This document shows, piece by piece, positions 16,084 through 23,369 of a stretch of 64,000 bases of DNA. The notes under the pieces were generated by a model. It searched no databases and was not told the origin of the DNA. It saw only the letters and a list, made by a program, of their open reading frames with translations. The DNA is taken from NCBI GenBank assembly GCA_965276825.1, contig OZ255630.1, positions 1,860,001-1,924,000 on the forward strand, in the 5' to 3' direction. The DNA comes from G965276765 sp965276825. Its GTDB lineage: Bacteria > Actinomycetota > Acidimicrobiia > Acidimicrobiales > Palsa-688. The stretch's first letter is position 1; every line of letters starts with the position of its first letter. The translations under genes were made by a program, and so were the position numbers.

Positions 16084-17165
16084 AGGACCACCACCGAGCG
16101 CAGCACCTCGCCGAGCTGCATGCGCCCGAAGGCCTCCTCCACGCCGTCGAGGCCGACGGTCTCGCTGACGAACCCGTCCAGGTCGAGGCGGCCCTTCAGG
16201 TAGAGGTCGATCAGCACGGGGAAGTCCCGCGTCGGCAGGCAGTCGCCGTACCACGACGACTTGATCGCCCCACCGTGGCCGAACAGGTCGACCATCGGGA
16301 GGGTCACCTCCATGCCGGGGGTCGGCACCCCGACCTGCACCAGGGTGCCGGCCAGGTCCCTGGCGTCGAACGCCTGCCGGTAGGTCTCGGGGCGCCCGAC
16401 CGCCTCGATGACCACGTCGGCCCCGAAGCCGTCGGTCAGTCCGCGTATCGCCTCGACCACGTCGCCGGCCCCGGCGTTGACGGTGTGGGTGGCACCGAAT
16501 CCCCTGGCCCACTCGAGCTTCCTGTCGTCGAGGTCGACGGCGATGATGGTCCGGGCCCCGGACAGGGCGGACGCGGCGATGGCCGCGTCGCCGACACCGC
16601 CGCAGCCGAGCACGGCGACGGTGTCGCCCGGCCCGACGCCGCCCGTGTTGACCGCCGCCCCGTACCCGGCCATGATCCCGCAGCCGATCAGCCCCGCCGC
16701 CTCCGGCCGGGCCCCCCGGTCGACCTCGACCGCCTGGGTGGCCGCGACCAAGGTCTTGTCGGCGAAGGCACCGATGCCGAGCGCAGGCGACAGGACCGTC
16801 CCGTCGGTGAGGGTCATCGGCTGGGTGGCGTTGGCGCTGTCGAAGCAGTACCACGGCCGCCCCCGCCGGCAGGAGCGGCACGTCCCGCACGGCGCCCGCC
16901 AGGCGAGCACCACGTAGTCACCGGCCGCCACGTTGGTCACGCCGTCGCCGACCGCCTCGACGAAGCCGGCCGCCTCGTGGCCGAGCAGGAAGGGGAACTG
17001 GTCGTTGATGCCGCCCTCCCGGTAGTGCAGGTCGGTGTGGCAGACCCCGCAGGCGGCCACCGCGACCACCGCCTCACCAGGCCCGGGGTCGGGCACCACG
17101 ACGGTCTCGATGGTCACCGGCTCCCCGACCGTCCTCGCCACCACCGCACGGACCTGCTGCGACAC
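16080..17165 (-). CDS. mscR: S-(hydroxymethyl)mycothiol dehydrogenase / S-nitrosomycothiol reductase
   Basis: 361 residues, zinc-type class III alcohol dehydrogenase specific for mycothiol adducts. It oxidises S-hydroxymethylmycothiol (formaldehyde adduct) with NAD+ and reduces S-nitrosomycothiol. Motifs: CGVCHTDLHYREGGIN (catalytic Zn Cys), LLGHEAAG (Zn ligand His), CGTCRSCRRGRPWYC (structural Zn, four Cys), VLGCGGVGDAAIAGA-like nucleotide site near residue 185 and VGRPETYRQAFDARDLAGT. The line-up with mycobacterial MscR is close through the whole length. GTG 17165 has AGGAGG 8 nt upstream. Operon with the MBL hydrolase (overlap GTGA). Supports a mycothiol-producing host. Confidence 0.93.
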   Translation of the reverse strand: MSQQVRAVVARTVGEPVTIETVVVPDPGPGEAVVAVAACGVCHTDLHYREGGINDQFPFLLGHEAAGFVEAVGDGVTNVAAGDYVVLAWRAPCGTCRSCRRGRPWYCFDSANATQPMTLTDGTVLSPALGIGAFADKTLVAATQAVEVDRGARPEAAGLIGCGIMAGYGAAVNTGGVGPGDTVAVLGCGGVGDAAIAASALSGARTIIAVDLDDRKLEWARGFGATHTVNAGAGDVVEAIRGLTDGFGADVVIEAVGRPETYRQAFDARDLAGTLVQVGVPTPGMEVTLPMVDLFGHGGAIKSSWYGDCLPTRDFPVLIDLYLKGRLDLDGFVSETVGLDGVEEAFGRMQLGEVLRSVVVL

Positions 17166-17350
17166 GTCGCACCCTCCTCGCTTCCGGCACCGCGATCACG
17201 ACGAGCTGCCGCGACCGACCTCGCCTGGCCGGCGCAGCCGTCGGGCGCCACCGTAGTGGCGGGTGCCCAGGTGTGGATCGGGCCCGTCCGGGCCCGTCCA
17301 GGCCCGAGCTGTGCCGGTCCTGGCACCTGGCCGGGCCCCGAGCGAAAGTC

Positions 17351-17385
17351 GGTGCCACGGTGTCGCTGAACTTCATCGAGGCACC
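17351..17385. repeat. 35-bp element, left flank of DUF559 gene
   Basis: Starts GGTGCC and ends GGCACC (inverted ends), overlapping the 3' end of the DUF559 pseudogene. It matches the element at 18380-18414 at 25 of 35 positions in the same orientation. Confidence 0.55.
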
Positions 17386-18328
17386 AGGGTTTGCTCCCCG
17401 GCCAGCCGTCGAGCCTGCGCCCGGGCATCGCGCGCCGCCAGCACGCCGAGGATCATCCGGCGCAGGGTCTCGGGCTGGCGCGTGACCAGCACCCAGTCCG
17501 CCTCGATGACCACGATGCCCGCGGCCGCCAACGCGGCGCATGGCATCGGACGATTTCGCCTCCGGCGACGAGTGGTACGCGTACCCGTCGACCTCGAGGG
17601 CCACGTCCGGGCGCAGCACGAAGTCGAGCCGGTAGCGACCGTCGAACACGGCCTTCTCCACGGCGAGCACGGGAACCCCCCACCTCCGCAAGAGCCTGGC
17701 CACCTGGCTCTCGAGCACTGAGGGCGCAGGCGGCTCGACCAGACCGCGCCGGCGGAGCGCGGCCCGCAGCGCGGGCGGCCCGGCGCGCCCCCGCCGCGCC
17801 GCGGTCCGCAGCTCGCGCTCCAGACGGTCGATGGTCACCAGGCGGGCCAACCTGGCCCGGTCGACGGCGTGGTCGAGCTCCGGTGCCTCGACGACCGCCG
17901 CCAGGTCCACGAGCGTTCTCACCGGATCGGTCAGCTGGAGGCCGTGGCGGACGACCACACCGGGACCCGGGACCTCGACGCTCCGGTGCACCACCACGCC
18001 GGGAAGTCGCGCGTGCTGGGCGGACGGCACGGTCACAGACGGCCGGCGGGGTGGTCGCTCGATGAGGTTCCAGATCCACGCGGCGGAGCGATGGGACACC
18101 ACCGTGTCCGGGCCGAGGGCACAGCACGCGGCCCGGGCTGCGCCTTCGGGGCGCAGCGGCGGTCGCCCGCCGGTACACGCCCCGGTGCACGACGACCCAG
18201 CGCTGCGTCCGGACGGCCCAGTTGATCTGGCCCGGCGTGAGGCCGAGATCGAGCGCCTCCGCTCTCGACGCCACGCCGTGGTGGGCGTTGAGGAACCGAT
18301 CAACTCGCCGCTCGGTGGCTCCATTCAT
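17373..18328 (-). pseudogene. DUF559 endonuclease-like protein with two frameshifts
   Basis: Three minus-strand frames must be joined to give one family-like protein of about 315 residues. Segment 1 (from ATG 18328) is an AbiEi-antitoxin-like winged helix: NAHHGVASRAEALDLGLTPG, then WVVVHRGVYRRA. Near 18165-18175 the frame shifts, and segment 2 continues with DTVVSHRSAAWIWNL and the nuclease core LDFVLRPDVALEVDGYAYHSS. Near 17535-17545 it shifts again to LAAAGIVVIEADWVLVTRQP and ends at 17373. The core resembles very-short-patch-repair-type endonucleases (DUF559). Start context is good: TATACT 7 nt before the ATG, so it may still be transcribed. Either a decayed gene or two indel errors in the sequence. 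Confidence 0.8.
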
Positions 18329-18335
18329 AAGTTTC

Positions 18336-18341
18336 AGTATA
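18336..18341 (-). promoter_or_regulatory. -10 box of DUF559 gene
   Basis: TATACT on the minus strand, 7 nt before ATG 18328. It lies in a noticeably AT-rich patch (18325-18360). Confidence 0.6.
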
Positions 18342-18379
18342 TTTCGATGCGTTCCCACTCTCAGGCACCCAGAGAATTT

Positions 18380-18414
18380 GGTGCTTCGACGTCGTTGAGC
18401 GACGTGGAGGCACC
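18380..18414. repeat. 35-bp element, right flank of DUF559 gene
   Basis: Starts GGTGC and ends GGCACC, with an internal inverted repeat (ACGTCG / CGACGT) that could fold as a hairpin. 25 of 35 positions match the element at 17351-17385. Lies between the DUF559 promoter and the 3' end of the E1 gene. Confidence 0.55.
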
Positions 18415-18484
18415 AAGGTTGGAGCAGCACCGGTGCGAGCACCCACCGGCCCGGCCGCCAGGGTGCCGGGCGACACCAGCCAGC

Positions 18485-20605
18485 TCAGAACGCCAGGAGC
18501 TCCCTCGCGGCCGACACGATGTCGTCGACCTGGGGGAGGATGGCGCGCTCGAGGGTGGGCTCGTAGGCGACGTGGGTGTCGAGGGCGGCGAGCCGGCGCA
18601 CCGGCGCGTCGAGGTCGGCGAAGCAGTGCTCGCCCACCCAGGCGGCGACCTCGGCGCCGAAGCCGGCGGTCAGGGTGTCCTCGTGGACCACGAGGAGCCG
18701 ACCGGTGGACGCCACCGCGTCGGCCACGGTCTGGGTGTCCCACGGGCGGATCGAGCGCAGGTCGACCACGCCCACGTCGGCCCCCTCGTCGGCCAGGGTG
18801 CCGGCCGCCTGCAGCGAGCGCTCGACGGTCGCGCCCCAGGTGACGACGGTGACGTCCCGGCCCGGCCGGGCCACACGGGCGGATCCGAGCGCCACCCGGT
18901 GGTCGGGACCTGGCATGGTGGTCTTGGTGTAGGGCTGGCGGAGCAGGTGCTTGTGCTCGAGGAAGAGCACCGGGTCCTCGCACTCGATGGCGGTGCGCAG
19001 CAGTCCGACGGCGTCGGCCGCCCTGGAGGGCATGACCACCACCAGGCCGGGGATGTGGGCGAAGATCGACTCGCCCGACTGCGAGTGCCAGATGGCGCCC
19101 CCGGTCAGGTAGCCGCCGATCGGCACCCGCAGCACCATCGGGCAGGTGAACTCGCCGTTGGAGCGCCACCTCACCGTCGCCGCCTCGCTGCGGATCTGCT
19201 GCATGGCCGGCCAGATGTAGTCGAAGAACTGCACCTCGGGGACCGGCCGCAGTCCCCTGACGGCCTGGCCGACGGCCCGGCCGACGATGTTGGCCTCGGC
19301 CAGCGGGGTGTTGTAGCAGCGGGCGATCCCGAACTCGCGCTGCAGGCCGAAGGTGGTGCCGAAGACACCGCCCTTGCCCTCGACGTTGGCCAGCACCGCC
19401 TCCCTGGCGTCGGCCACGTCCTCGCCGAAGACCCGGATGCGCTCGTCTCGGGCCATGGCGTCGTGCAGCGTGCGCTTGATGGCCTCGCCGAGGGCCACGA
19501 CGTCACCGCTGGCCGCGTCGGCGTCCTCCTCCAGGCCGGGGTCGGTCTCGGGGAGCGCCCACACCTGGTCGGTGACCGTCGCCGGGTCGGGCCGCGGCCC
19601 GGCGAGGGCGGCGCGCGACGCGTCGGCCACGACCTGCCTGGCCTCCTCCCTGATGGCGGCCACGTCGGCGTCGCCGAGGACCCCGCCGGTGACGAGGGCG
19701 TGCTCGAGGAGGGTGATCGGGTCGCGGGCGGTCTCGTCGGCCAGCTCGTCGACGGAGCGGTACTTCGCCTGGGTGTCGGCCGAGGAGTGGGAGTAGGGCC
19801 GGGTCACCTTGGCGTGGATGAGCGCAGGGCCGGTGCCGGCCCGCACGGAGGCGACGATCTCGGGGGCCCTGGCCCGCACCTCGAGGTAGTCGCAGCCGTC
19901 GACGGTGTGCACGGCGAGGCCGCGGAAGCCGGCGACGAGCTCGGAGATCGGCGCCGGCGACTGCTCGGCGGACGGGACCGAGATGGCGTAGCCGTTGTCG
20001 GCGACGACGAACACGATGGGCAGCGCCAGCGTGCAGGCGGTGTTGAGGCTCTCCCAGAACTCGCCCTCCGAGGTGGCGCCCTCACCCAGGCTCACGTAGG
20101 TGACCTCGTCGCCCTCGGCGGAGCAGCCGGGCAGGTCGCGCCTGGCGATGTAGCGGGAGGCCTCGGCGCAGCCGACCGCAGGCAGGCACTGGCTGCCCGT
20201 CGGGCTCGACTGGGTGACCACGTTGAGGCGGCGGTGACCCCAGTGACAGGGCATCTGGCGCCCGGCCGACGACGGGTCGGCCGATGAGCCGACCGCCTGG
20301 AGCAGGATCTCCTCGGGCGTCACGCCGAGGCCGAGCATCAGCGCCCGGTCCCGGTAGTAGGGGAAGAACCAGTCGGAGCCGGGGCGCAGCTCCCTGGCCA
20401 GGCCGAGCAGCAGCGCCTCGTGACCGGCGCCGGAGATCTGGAAGTACACGCGGCTCTGCTTCTGCAGAGCGATCTCGCGGTCGTCGAGGAGCCGGGAGAT
20501 CCAGGCGAGGCGCAGGTCGGCGACGACCTCCTCGGTGGAGAGGTCGTGGAAGGTCTCGCCGGCGTGGCCCACCGCCGGCGCTCGGTGCTGCACGCTCGAG
20601 GTCAT
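18485..20605 (-). CDS. 2-oxoacid dehydrogenase E1, alpha and beta subunits fused
   Basis: 706 residues. The first half is the thiamine-diphosphate E1 alpha domain: YFQISGAGHEALLLGLA near residue 55, FPYYRDRALMLGLG, and the TPP/Mg motif VSLGEGATSEGEFWESLN ending ADNGYAIS near 175-215. The second half, from about residue 365, is the transketolase-like E1 beta domain (AIKRTLHDAMARDERIRVFGEDV, FGLQREFG, PEVQFFDY, then the C-terminal VTWGATVERSLQAA). It decarboxylates branched-chain or other 2-oxoacids to acyl-CoA in a complex with E2 and E3, which are not in this window. Start ATG 20605 has TACGAT 10 nt upstream; an alternative is ATG 20617. Could feed isobutyryl-CoA to IcmF. Confidence 0.88.
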   Translation of the reverse strand: MTSSVQHRAPAVGHAGETFHDLSTEEVVADLRLAWISRLLDDREIALQKQSRVYFQISGAGHEALLLGLARELRPGSDWFFPYYRDRALMLGLGVTPEEILLQAVGSSADPSSAGRQMPCHWGHRRLNVVTQSSPTGSQCLPAVGCAEASRYIARRDLPGCSAEGDEVTYVSLGEGATSEGEFWESLNTACTLALPIVFVVADNGYAISVPSAEQSPAPISELVAGFRGLAVHTVDGCDYLEVRARAPEIVASVRAGTGPALIHAKVTRPYSHSSADTQAKYRSVDELADETARDPITLLEHALVTGGVLGDADVAAIREEARQVVADASRAALAGPRPDPATVTDQVWALPETDPGLEEDADAASGDVVALGEAIKRTLHDAMARDERIRVFGEDVADAREAVLANVEGKGGVFGTTFGLQREFGIARCYNTPLAEANIVGRAVGQAVRGLRPVPEVQFFDYIWPAMQQIRSEAATVRWRSNGEFTCPMVLRVPIGGYLTGGAIWHSQSGESIFAHIPGLVVVMPSRAADAVGLLRTAIECEDPVLFLEHKHLLRQPYTKTTMPGPDHRVALGSARVARPGRDVTVVTWGATVERSLQAAGTLADEGADVGVVDLRSIRPWDTQTVADAVASTGRLLVVHEDTLTAGFGAEVAAWVGEHCFADLDAPVRRLAALDTHVAYEPTLERAILPQVDDIVSAARELLAF

Positions 20606-20699
20606 ACCGTCTCGCATCGTAGGACGAGACCGCGCCGGGGGCGCAGCGGCACGGGGGTCGACCATCGGTCGTCGGACCATCGTTCGGCCGACCTCCGCC

Positions 20700-21149
20700 T
20701 CACGGCTGGAACAGCATGAGCACCAGCGCCACCACGAAGGCGACGTCGGTGACCGCGGCCGCCCGGCCGACCGAGGCGGCGTCGGCGGTCCACGTCCCTC
20801 CCCCGCTCGAGGCGACCGTGGCCCGCAAGCGCGCCTCGGCGGGGCGGACCACGACCAGCCACGTGGCCGCGGCGACGGCCCAGACCACCAGGGCCAGCAC
20901 GTCCCACAGCTGCCCAGGGCCCTGGCCGCCCGGCTCGACGGCCAAGGCGACCAGGCCGAGGACGGGCACGGCGAGCACGGCCCACGCGGCCCGGTTGGGC
21001 GATGCGAACCAGCGGGCCGCCTCGGCCTGCCGGTCGCCGTCGGGCGAGCGCCCGCTCCACCCGTAGATCCCGGCGAGGGCGAGCGCGCCGAAGCCCACGA
21101 CGGCGCACGCGACGTGGGCGACGACCAGCGCGACGTAGAGGCTGTGCAC
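20700..21149 (-). CDS. Four-helix membrane protein (DUF2269-like)
   Basis: 149 residues from GTG 21149, which sits right after GAGGGAG. Four hydrophobic segments are visible: YVALVVAHVACAVVGFGALAL, WAVLAVPVLGLVALAV, WDVLALVVWAVAAATWLVVV and VTDVAFVVALVLMLF. The layout (HxxxxxxGFG in helix 1, four helices, about 150 residues) resembles DUF2269 integral membrane proteins, whose function is not known. A longer start, ATG 21212, would overlap the ATG of the divergent gene and is less likely. Function unassigned. Confidence 0.65.
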   Translation of the reverse strand: MHSLYVALVVAHVACAVVGFGALALAGIYGWSGRSPDGDRQAEAARWFASPNRAAWAVLAVPVLGLVALAVEPGGQGPGQLWDVLALVVWAVAAATWLVVVRPAEARLRATVASSGGGTWTADAASVGRAAAVTDVAFVVALVLMLFQP

Positions 21150-21210
21150 CTCCCTCAGCGTCGCGCGCCGGTCCCGAGGGGAGGGCGCGCCGCGCCATGA
21201 TGGGCGGGTC

Positions 21211-22293
21211 ATGCCACTCCAGGGAACCTTTGACATCCTCGACTTCACCGAGGTCCTCCGCCTGCTCGCCCGCCACGAGCTGACCGGCCGCCTCCACGTG
21301 CGTCACCGCTCCTTCGCGGCCAACCTGTTCTTCGAGGACGGTCAGCTCGCCGGAGCCGACCAGTCCGAGCACCCGACCGCGGCGGCGGCCGGTGACGTGC
21401 GCGGACGGATCGAGGAGGTCTGCTTCGAGATGCTCGACGCCGAGCGCGGCAGCTTCGAGTTCCAGCCGGGCAAGGCGACCACGATGCCAGGCACCACCCG
21501 CCACCCGGTCGACGAGCTGCTCGCGCACTCGCGCCGGCGCCTCGAGGAGTGGCACGAGCTGCAGGAGGCCATTCCCTCGCTCGAGCTGCAGCCGCGCCTG
21601 GTGCTCGACCTCCAGCGCAGCGAGGTGACCATCGACCGCGACCGTTGGCGGCTGCTCACCGCGGTCGACGGCCGGCGCAACCTTCGGGCCATCGGCCGGG
21701 TCCTCGGTCTGCCCGACTTCGACGTCTGCCGGGTGGTCAAGAGCCTGATGGACGACGGGGTCATCGAGCTCGACGGCCTCGCCGCCCTCTCGGCGTCCAG
21801 CCGTGACGCCATGCCCGTCGTCCCGACCCCCGACACCGGCTCCTGGGCCACCATCGACGGGCGGCCCGTCGAGGGCCGCAGCGCCAAGCGGACCGTCGAG
21901 GCCGAGCCCGACGACCTGCACGCCGCGACGATGGCCCCCATCGACGGGCCCGACCCCGTCGAGGGCGTCTCGGTGCTGGCCGCCGCCGGCGAGCGCGCCC
22001 CGGCCGGTGAGCTCGCCGGGAGCAGCACCACGGCCGACAGCATCCCGACCCCCGACACCTCCGACACCTCCGACACCTCCGACACCTCCGACGCCCCCGG
22101 CGCCCCCGGCGCCCCCGGCGCCCCCGGCGCCCCTAGCGCTGCGGCCGCCGCTTCCGCCTCCCCCGGTGCCCCCCCGCCGGCGGTCACCGGCCCGACCCCG
22201 GCCGACGAGCCCGACGGCCAGTCGGATTCCGGTCGGAGGAAGGGGCGCCTGGTGCGGATCCGGAGCCGTCAGGGCGACCGCGGCACCGGCTGA
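21211..22293 (+). CDS. DUF4388 (PatA N-terminal-like) protein with repetitive tail
   Basis: 360 residues. Residues 1-95 (LQGTFDILDFTEVLRLLARHELTGRLHVR, then LFFEDGQLAGAD) are a DUF4388 domain, found in bacterial signalling proteins linked to small GTPases and response regulators. Residues about 100-195 look like a winged helix (RWRLLTAVDGRRNLRAIGRVLGLPDFDVCRVVKSLMDDGVI). The remainder is disordered: a run of SDT repeats followed by APG repeats encoded by 9-bp units (22054-22134), then a basic end GRRKGRLVRIRSRQG. Likely a regulatory or scaffolding protein. Partner unknown. Confidence 0.72.
   Translation: MPLQGTFDILDFTEVLRLLARHELTGRLHVRHRSFAANLFFEDGQLAGADQSEHPTAAAAGDVRGRIEEVCFEMLDAERGSFEFQPGKATTMPGTTRHPVDELLAHSRRRLEEWHELQEAIPSLELQPRLVLDLQRSEVTIDRDRWRLLTAVDGRRNLRAIGRVLGLPDFDVCRVVKSLMDDGVIELDGLAALSASSRDAMPVVPTPDTGSWATIDGRPVEGRSAKRTVEAEPDDLHAATMAPIDGPDPVEGVSVLAAAGERAPAGELAGSSTTADSIPTPDTSDTSDTSDTSDAPGAPGAPGAPGAPSAAAAASASPGAPPPAVTGPTPADEPDGQSDSGRRKGRLVRIRSRQGDRGTG
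22054..22134 (+). repeat. In-frame 9-bp microsatellite in DUF4388 gene
   Basis: Four copies of GACACCTCC (22054-22089) are followed by GACGCCCCC and then four copies of GGCGCCCCC, the last with one change (22090-22134). The repeats keep frame and encode SDT and APG tripeptides, so copy-number change would alter only the linker length. Confidence 0.9.
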
Positions 22294-22345
22294 GGTCCCG
22301 CCGGCGAGGAGGGCCGATGGCCCAGATGACGCGACGCGCGCCGCC

Positions 22346-22362
22346 GGCGCCACAGTGGCGCC
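22346..22362 (+). promoter_or_regulatory. Palindrome abutting antitoxin start
   Basis: GGCGCCACAGTGGCGCC is a perfect 17-bp palindrome that ends one base before the ATG at 22363. Ribbon-helix-helix antitoxins repress their own operon from such sites, so this may be the old operator. Confidence 0.5.
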
Positions 22363-22526
22363 ATGCCCAGCGGGCAGATCAAGGACGTCCCCTCCGAGAC
22401 CCACGCCGTGCTCCATCGGCGGCGGCCGCCGCCCACCAATCGCTGCAGGAGTACCTGCGCGGGCGGCTGATCGCCGAGGCGGCGACGCCCACGGTCGAGG
22501 AGATCCTGGCCCGCGCCGTCTTCTGA
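22363..22526 (+). pseudogene. Frameshifted VapB/FitA-like antitoxin relic
   Basis: ATG 22363 starts MPSGQIKDVPSETHAVLHRR, the ribbon-helix-helix N-terminus of FitA/VapB antitoxins. The matching second half, AAAAHQSLQEYLRGRLIAEA and TPTVEEILARAVF, is in another frame and ends at the TGA at 22524-22526. The shift lies in the CGG-rich run near 22415-22425. No VapC/PIN toxin follows: the next gene is an unrelated TetR regulator. Thus a toxin-antitoxin locus that lost its toxin and broke its antitoxin, or one with an indel error. The joined product would be about 54 residues, shorter than a usual antitoxin (70-85), so the 3' end is also lost. Confidence 0.75.
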
Positions 22527-22624
22527 GTCTCTGTGTCGGATCAGGCGAAGGGCCACGAGGTGGCGACGGGCCTCTCGGCGATCGCGGACGGGAAAGAGCT
22601 CCGCCGCTCCCGCCGCCGCGGCGA

Positions 22625-22647
22625 TAGTCTTCAAAACGACACCGTTT
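22625..22647 (+). promoter_or_regulatory. Promoter and TetR operator upstream of 22676
   Basis: TAGTCT (22625-22630) is a plausible -10 box. It is followed at once by the inverted repeat AAACG-ACAC-CGTTT (22634-22647), which would cover the transcription start, an arrangement typical of TetR autorepression. Confidence 0.5.
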
Positions 22648-22675
22648 CGTTCACTCGAAAGACACCGAGGACCCG

Positions 22676-23311
22676 ATGACCACCGCTGCCTTCCCCGATG
22701 AGCTCGACGGCACGGACATCGGGCCTGGCACGCCCCGGGGTGAGGCCCGGACCGAGGCCATCCTCGACGCCGCCGTCGAGCTCATCGCCGAGGTCGGCTA
22801 CGACCGCATGACCATGGGCGCCATCGCCACCCGGGCCAAGGCCTCCAAGGCCACCGTGTACCGCCGCTGGCCCGGCAAGGCCGAGCTGGTGGCGGAGGCA
22901 TTCACCTGCCACGAGTGCGCCGAGGTGTCCTGCCCCCCCGACACCGGCAGCCTCCGCGGTGACCTGCTCGCCACCACCGACGCGCTGGCTGACAGCCTGA
23001 CCGGCGACGCCGGCCTGCGGCTGGCCGGGTTGATCACGGCGATGCGCACGGACCGGGCACTGGCCGATCTGATCCGGGCCCAGCTGGACAACGACGGGCG
23101 GCAGATCACCGACACCCTGATCCGCCGGGCCGAAGGCCGCGGAGAGGAGATCGCCGCCGTCGACTCCCACTTCATCGTGTCCCTGGTGCCCGCCGCCATC
23201 CTGACCACGTGCCTGCTGCTCGGCCGCCCGACCGACGGCGCCTTTCGACGCCAGTTGGTCGACCAGGTCCTCCTGCCGCTGCTGAGCGGGCGACCGGCGT
23301 CGAGCGACTGA
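22676..23311 (+). CDS. TetR family transcriptional regulator
   Basis: 211 residues. The helix-turn-helix covers about residues 22-68: AILDAAVELIAEVGYDRMTMGAIATRAKASKATVYRRWPGK, the TetR signature. The C-terminal part with SLRGDLLATTDALADSL fits the TetR_C_16-like ligand domains that often pair with drug efflux pumps. ATG 22676 has GAGGA 4 nt upstream. An inverted repeat overlaps its own promoter, and the DHA2 efflux gene follows 58 bp downstream on the same strand, so it likely controls itself and the pump. The inducer is unknown. Confidence 0.88.
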   Translation: MTTAAFPDELDGTDIGPGTPRGEARTEAILDAAVELIAEVGYDRMTMGAIATRAKASKATVYRRWPGKAELVAEAFTCHECAEVSCPPDTGSLRGDLLATTDALADSLTGDAGLRLAGLITAMRTDRALADLIRAQLDNDGRQITDTLIRRAEGRGEEIAAVDSHFIVSLVPAAILTTCLLLGRPTDGAFRRQLVDQVLLPLLSGRPASSD

Positions 23312-23369
23312 CGCCCTCCCCGCCCCTTCTCCGACCCCGCCCCGCCCGACCCCCCACAGGAGCCCCCCG

